A stretch of 5,752 nt of DNA from Promicromonosporaceae bacterium (lineage in GTDB: Bacteria > Actinomycetota > Actinomycetes > Actinomycetales > Cellulomonadaceae), in the NCBI GenBank assembly GCA_009780755.1, contig WQZL01000157.1, forward strand, positions 1 through 5,752, in the 5' to 3' direction. The notes beneath the pieces were generated by a model. The model was not told the DNA's origin. It did not search any database and saw only the letters and a list, made by a program, of their open reading frames with translations. Position numbers and translations under genes: made by a program. Of this stretch, positions 5,019 through 5,752 are shown piece after piece. Numbering within the stretch: the stretch's first letter is position 1; every line of letters starts with the position of its first letter.

Positions 5019-5752
5019 GTGGAAGCCACTCGTAACCCCACCCCGCGTCCGCAGCAACAGCCTGTGCCCCTGGAGGTATTGGAAGCGCGGGCCAAGCGCG
5101 CCCGTCGCCGCCTGCTGCTTACCCTAGTAATGCTGGTGGCCACCGTTGGTGCTTGGGCCGCCGTTGGGATGTCGATGCTGGGCTGGTTGCTGGCCCTGCC
5201 ACCGACGCTGCTATTCGTGACCGTACTTGGACTCGGGCGGGCTGCCTCTGCCGCCGACCGCCGGACCAACGCCCGATGGGCCGCGCAGCGTCGGGCCGCG
5301 ATGCGAGCCGCCGCCTCTGAGCGCGCTCTCGCCGCTGGGGGACCGCAGACTCCGCTCAATCACGTCGTAATGGGTGAACGCACCGAAACCGTAGAACAGC
5401 AGGAAGAGCGCGTGGTCGGTGGCCCCACCGGGTTCATGACCTCCCGCCACGTAAACCGTGGTCGCACCGTGGTGCCCACCCGTACCGGCGCCATCGAGCC
5501 AGTGTTCGGCAAACCGGCACCCCTAAGTTCGGTGGGGGCTGGGGCCGTGAGCGTGGTTGCGCTCGACGGAACGGCCGATGTGCCGATTGTGCCCGAGGTC
5601 GAAGCGCAGGACACGCCGGCCATCACCGCTGAGAAGCCAATCGAGATTGCCGATGACCCGGTTGTTGAGGCGCCAGCCGCCATAACTCCGGTGTACACGT
5701 CGCCGCAGTCGCGTCAGGCGTGGGCGCCGCGTCCGGTGCCGTTGCCAGAAAA
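5019..5752 (+). CDS. GlpR/SepX-like membrane protein (3' end outside window)
   Basis: This reading frame is open from the TAA at 5007 to the window edge, at least 244 codons. A basic stretch ARAKRARRR (23-31) precedes two hydrophobic segments (about 32-50 and 54-72, split by a short turn). Then comes an Arg/Ala-rich helix (74-106), and a long Pro/Val/Glu-rich disordered region ending in AWAPRPVPLP at the edge. Its position after rimJ, the membrane pair and the W-x-P-x-P-x-P motif resemble the receptor of the gephyrin-like protein Glp (GlpR; SepX in Streptomyces), a divisome-linked membrane protein. Known members usually start with an extra membrane segment roughly 80-120 residues earlier. None is encoded here in any frame of the 77-bp gap. 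Start choice is uncertain: GTG 5019 directly abuts GGAGG, and GTG 5064 has no ribosome site. The assignment is by pattern and context. Confidence 0.65.
   Translation, partial: MEATRNPTPRPQQQPVPLEVLEARAKRARRRLLLTLVMLVATVGAWAAVGMSMLGWLLALPPTLLFVTVLGLGRAASAADRRTNARWAAQRRAAMRAAASERALAAGGPQTPLNHVVMGERTETVEQQEERVVGGPTGFMTSRHVNRGRTVVPTRTGAIEPVFGKPAPLSSVGAGAVSVVALDGTADVPIVPEVEAQDTPAITAEKPIEIADDPVVEAPAAITPVYTSPQSRQAWAPRPVPLPE

Noticed and set aside
5006..5698. Long minus-strand reading frames opposite the GlpR-like gene
   Set aside because: They are Ser/Arg/Thr/Gly-rich shadows typical of GC-rich antisense frames, with no recognisable domain, and the plus-strand frame has clear membrane segments.

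Overview
The window is GC-rich chromosomal DNA that looks like Actinomycetota. The reasons are GTG starts, GC-rich codon use, and a block of a 5-formyltetrahydrofolate cyclo-ligase, a RimJ-type acetyltransferase and a GlpR/SepX-like membrane protein, a neighbourhood I know from mycobacteria and relatives. The genus cannot be fixed from the sequence alone. The left edge (about 1-124) is a chaotic run of G and C homopolymers and looks like a contig end or a low-quality stretch.

Layout. Positions 1-609 hold no supportable gene. They contain G/C homopolymers, a 26-bp-stem hairpin (237-303), a long imperfect inverted repeat (309-424) and a degenerate 36-bp tandem repeat (411-515). On the plus strand, 610-1728 encodes a long-chain trans-polyprenyl diphosphate synthase, probably for the menaquinone side chain. 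A 207-bp gap follows, filled by a dispersed-repeat element (1738-1777) and four copies of a 31-bp tandem repeat (1764-1902). From 4278 down to 1936 all genes are on the minus strand. In transcription order they are 5-FTHF cyclo-ligase, an FmdB-type zinc-ribbon protein, a type IV prepilin peptidase, a Phd/YefM-like antitoxin and a VapC-like PIN toxin. The last three are linked by 4-bp ATGA stop/start overlaps, so they are probably co-transcribed and translationally coupled. Divergently on the plus strand, 4327-4941 encodes a RimJ-like N-acetyltransferase. It is followed by an elaborate inverted repeat (4942-5000) and a membrane protein running off the right edge (5019 onward) that resembles GlpR/SepX.

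How it fits together. The polyprenyl synthase serves isoprenoid quinone (or other polyprenyl) synthesis. The cyclo-ligase recycles 5-formyl-THF. The prepilin peptidase would process type IV or Tad-type pilins encoded elsewhere. The PIN/Phd pair is a small toxin-antitoxin module placed at the tail of the operon. The right-hand genes match the actinobacterial 5-FCL / galU / moeA(glp) / rimJ / glpR neighbourhood, but galU and moeA are absent and the GlpR-like protein seems to lack the usual N-terminal membrane segment. I see no CRISPR array, rRNA, tRNA, transposase or phage gene. I did not find a convincing wholly new system. The most unusual points are the coupled peptidase-TA operon, the reduced glp/galU locus with a structured leader, and the repeat families.
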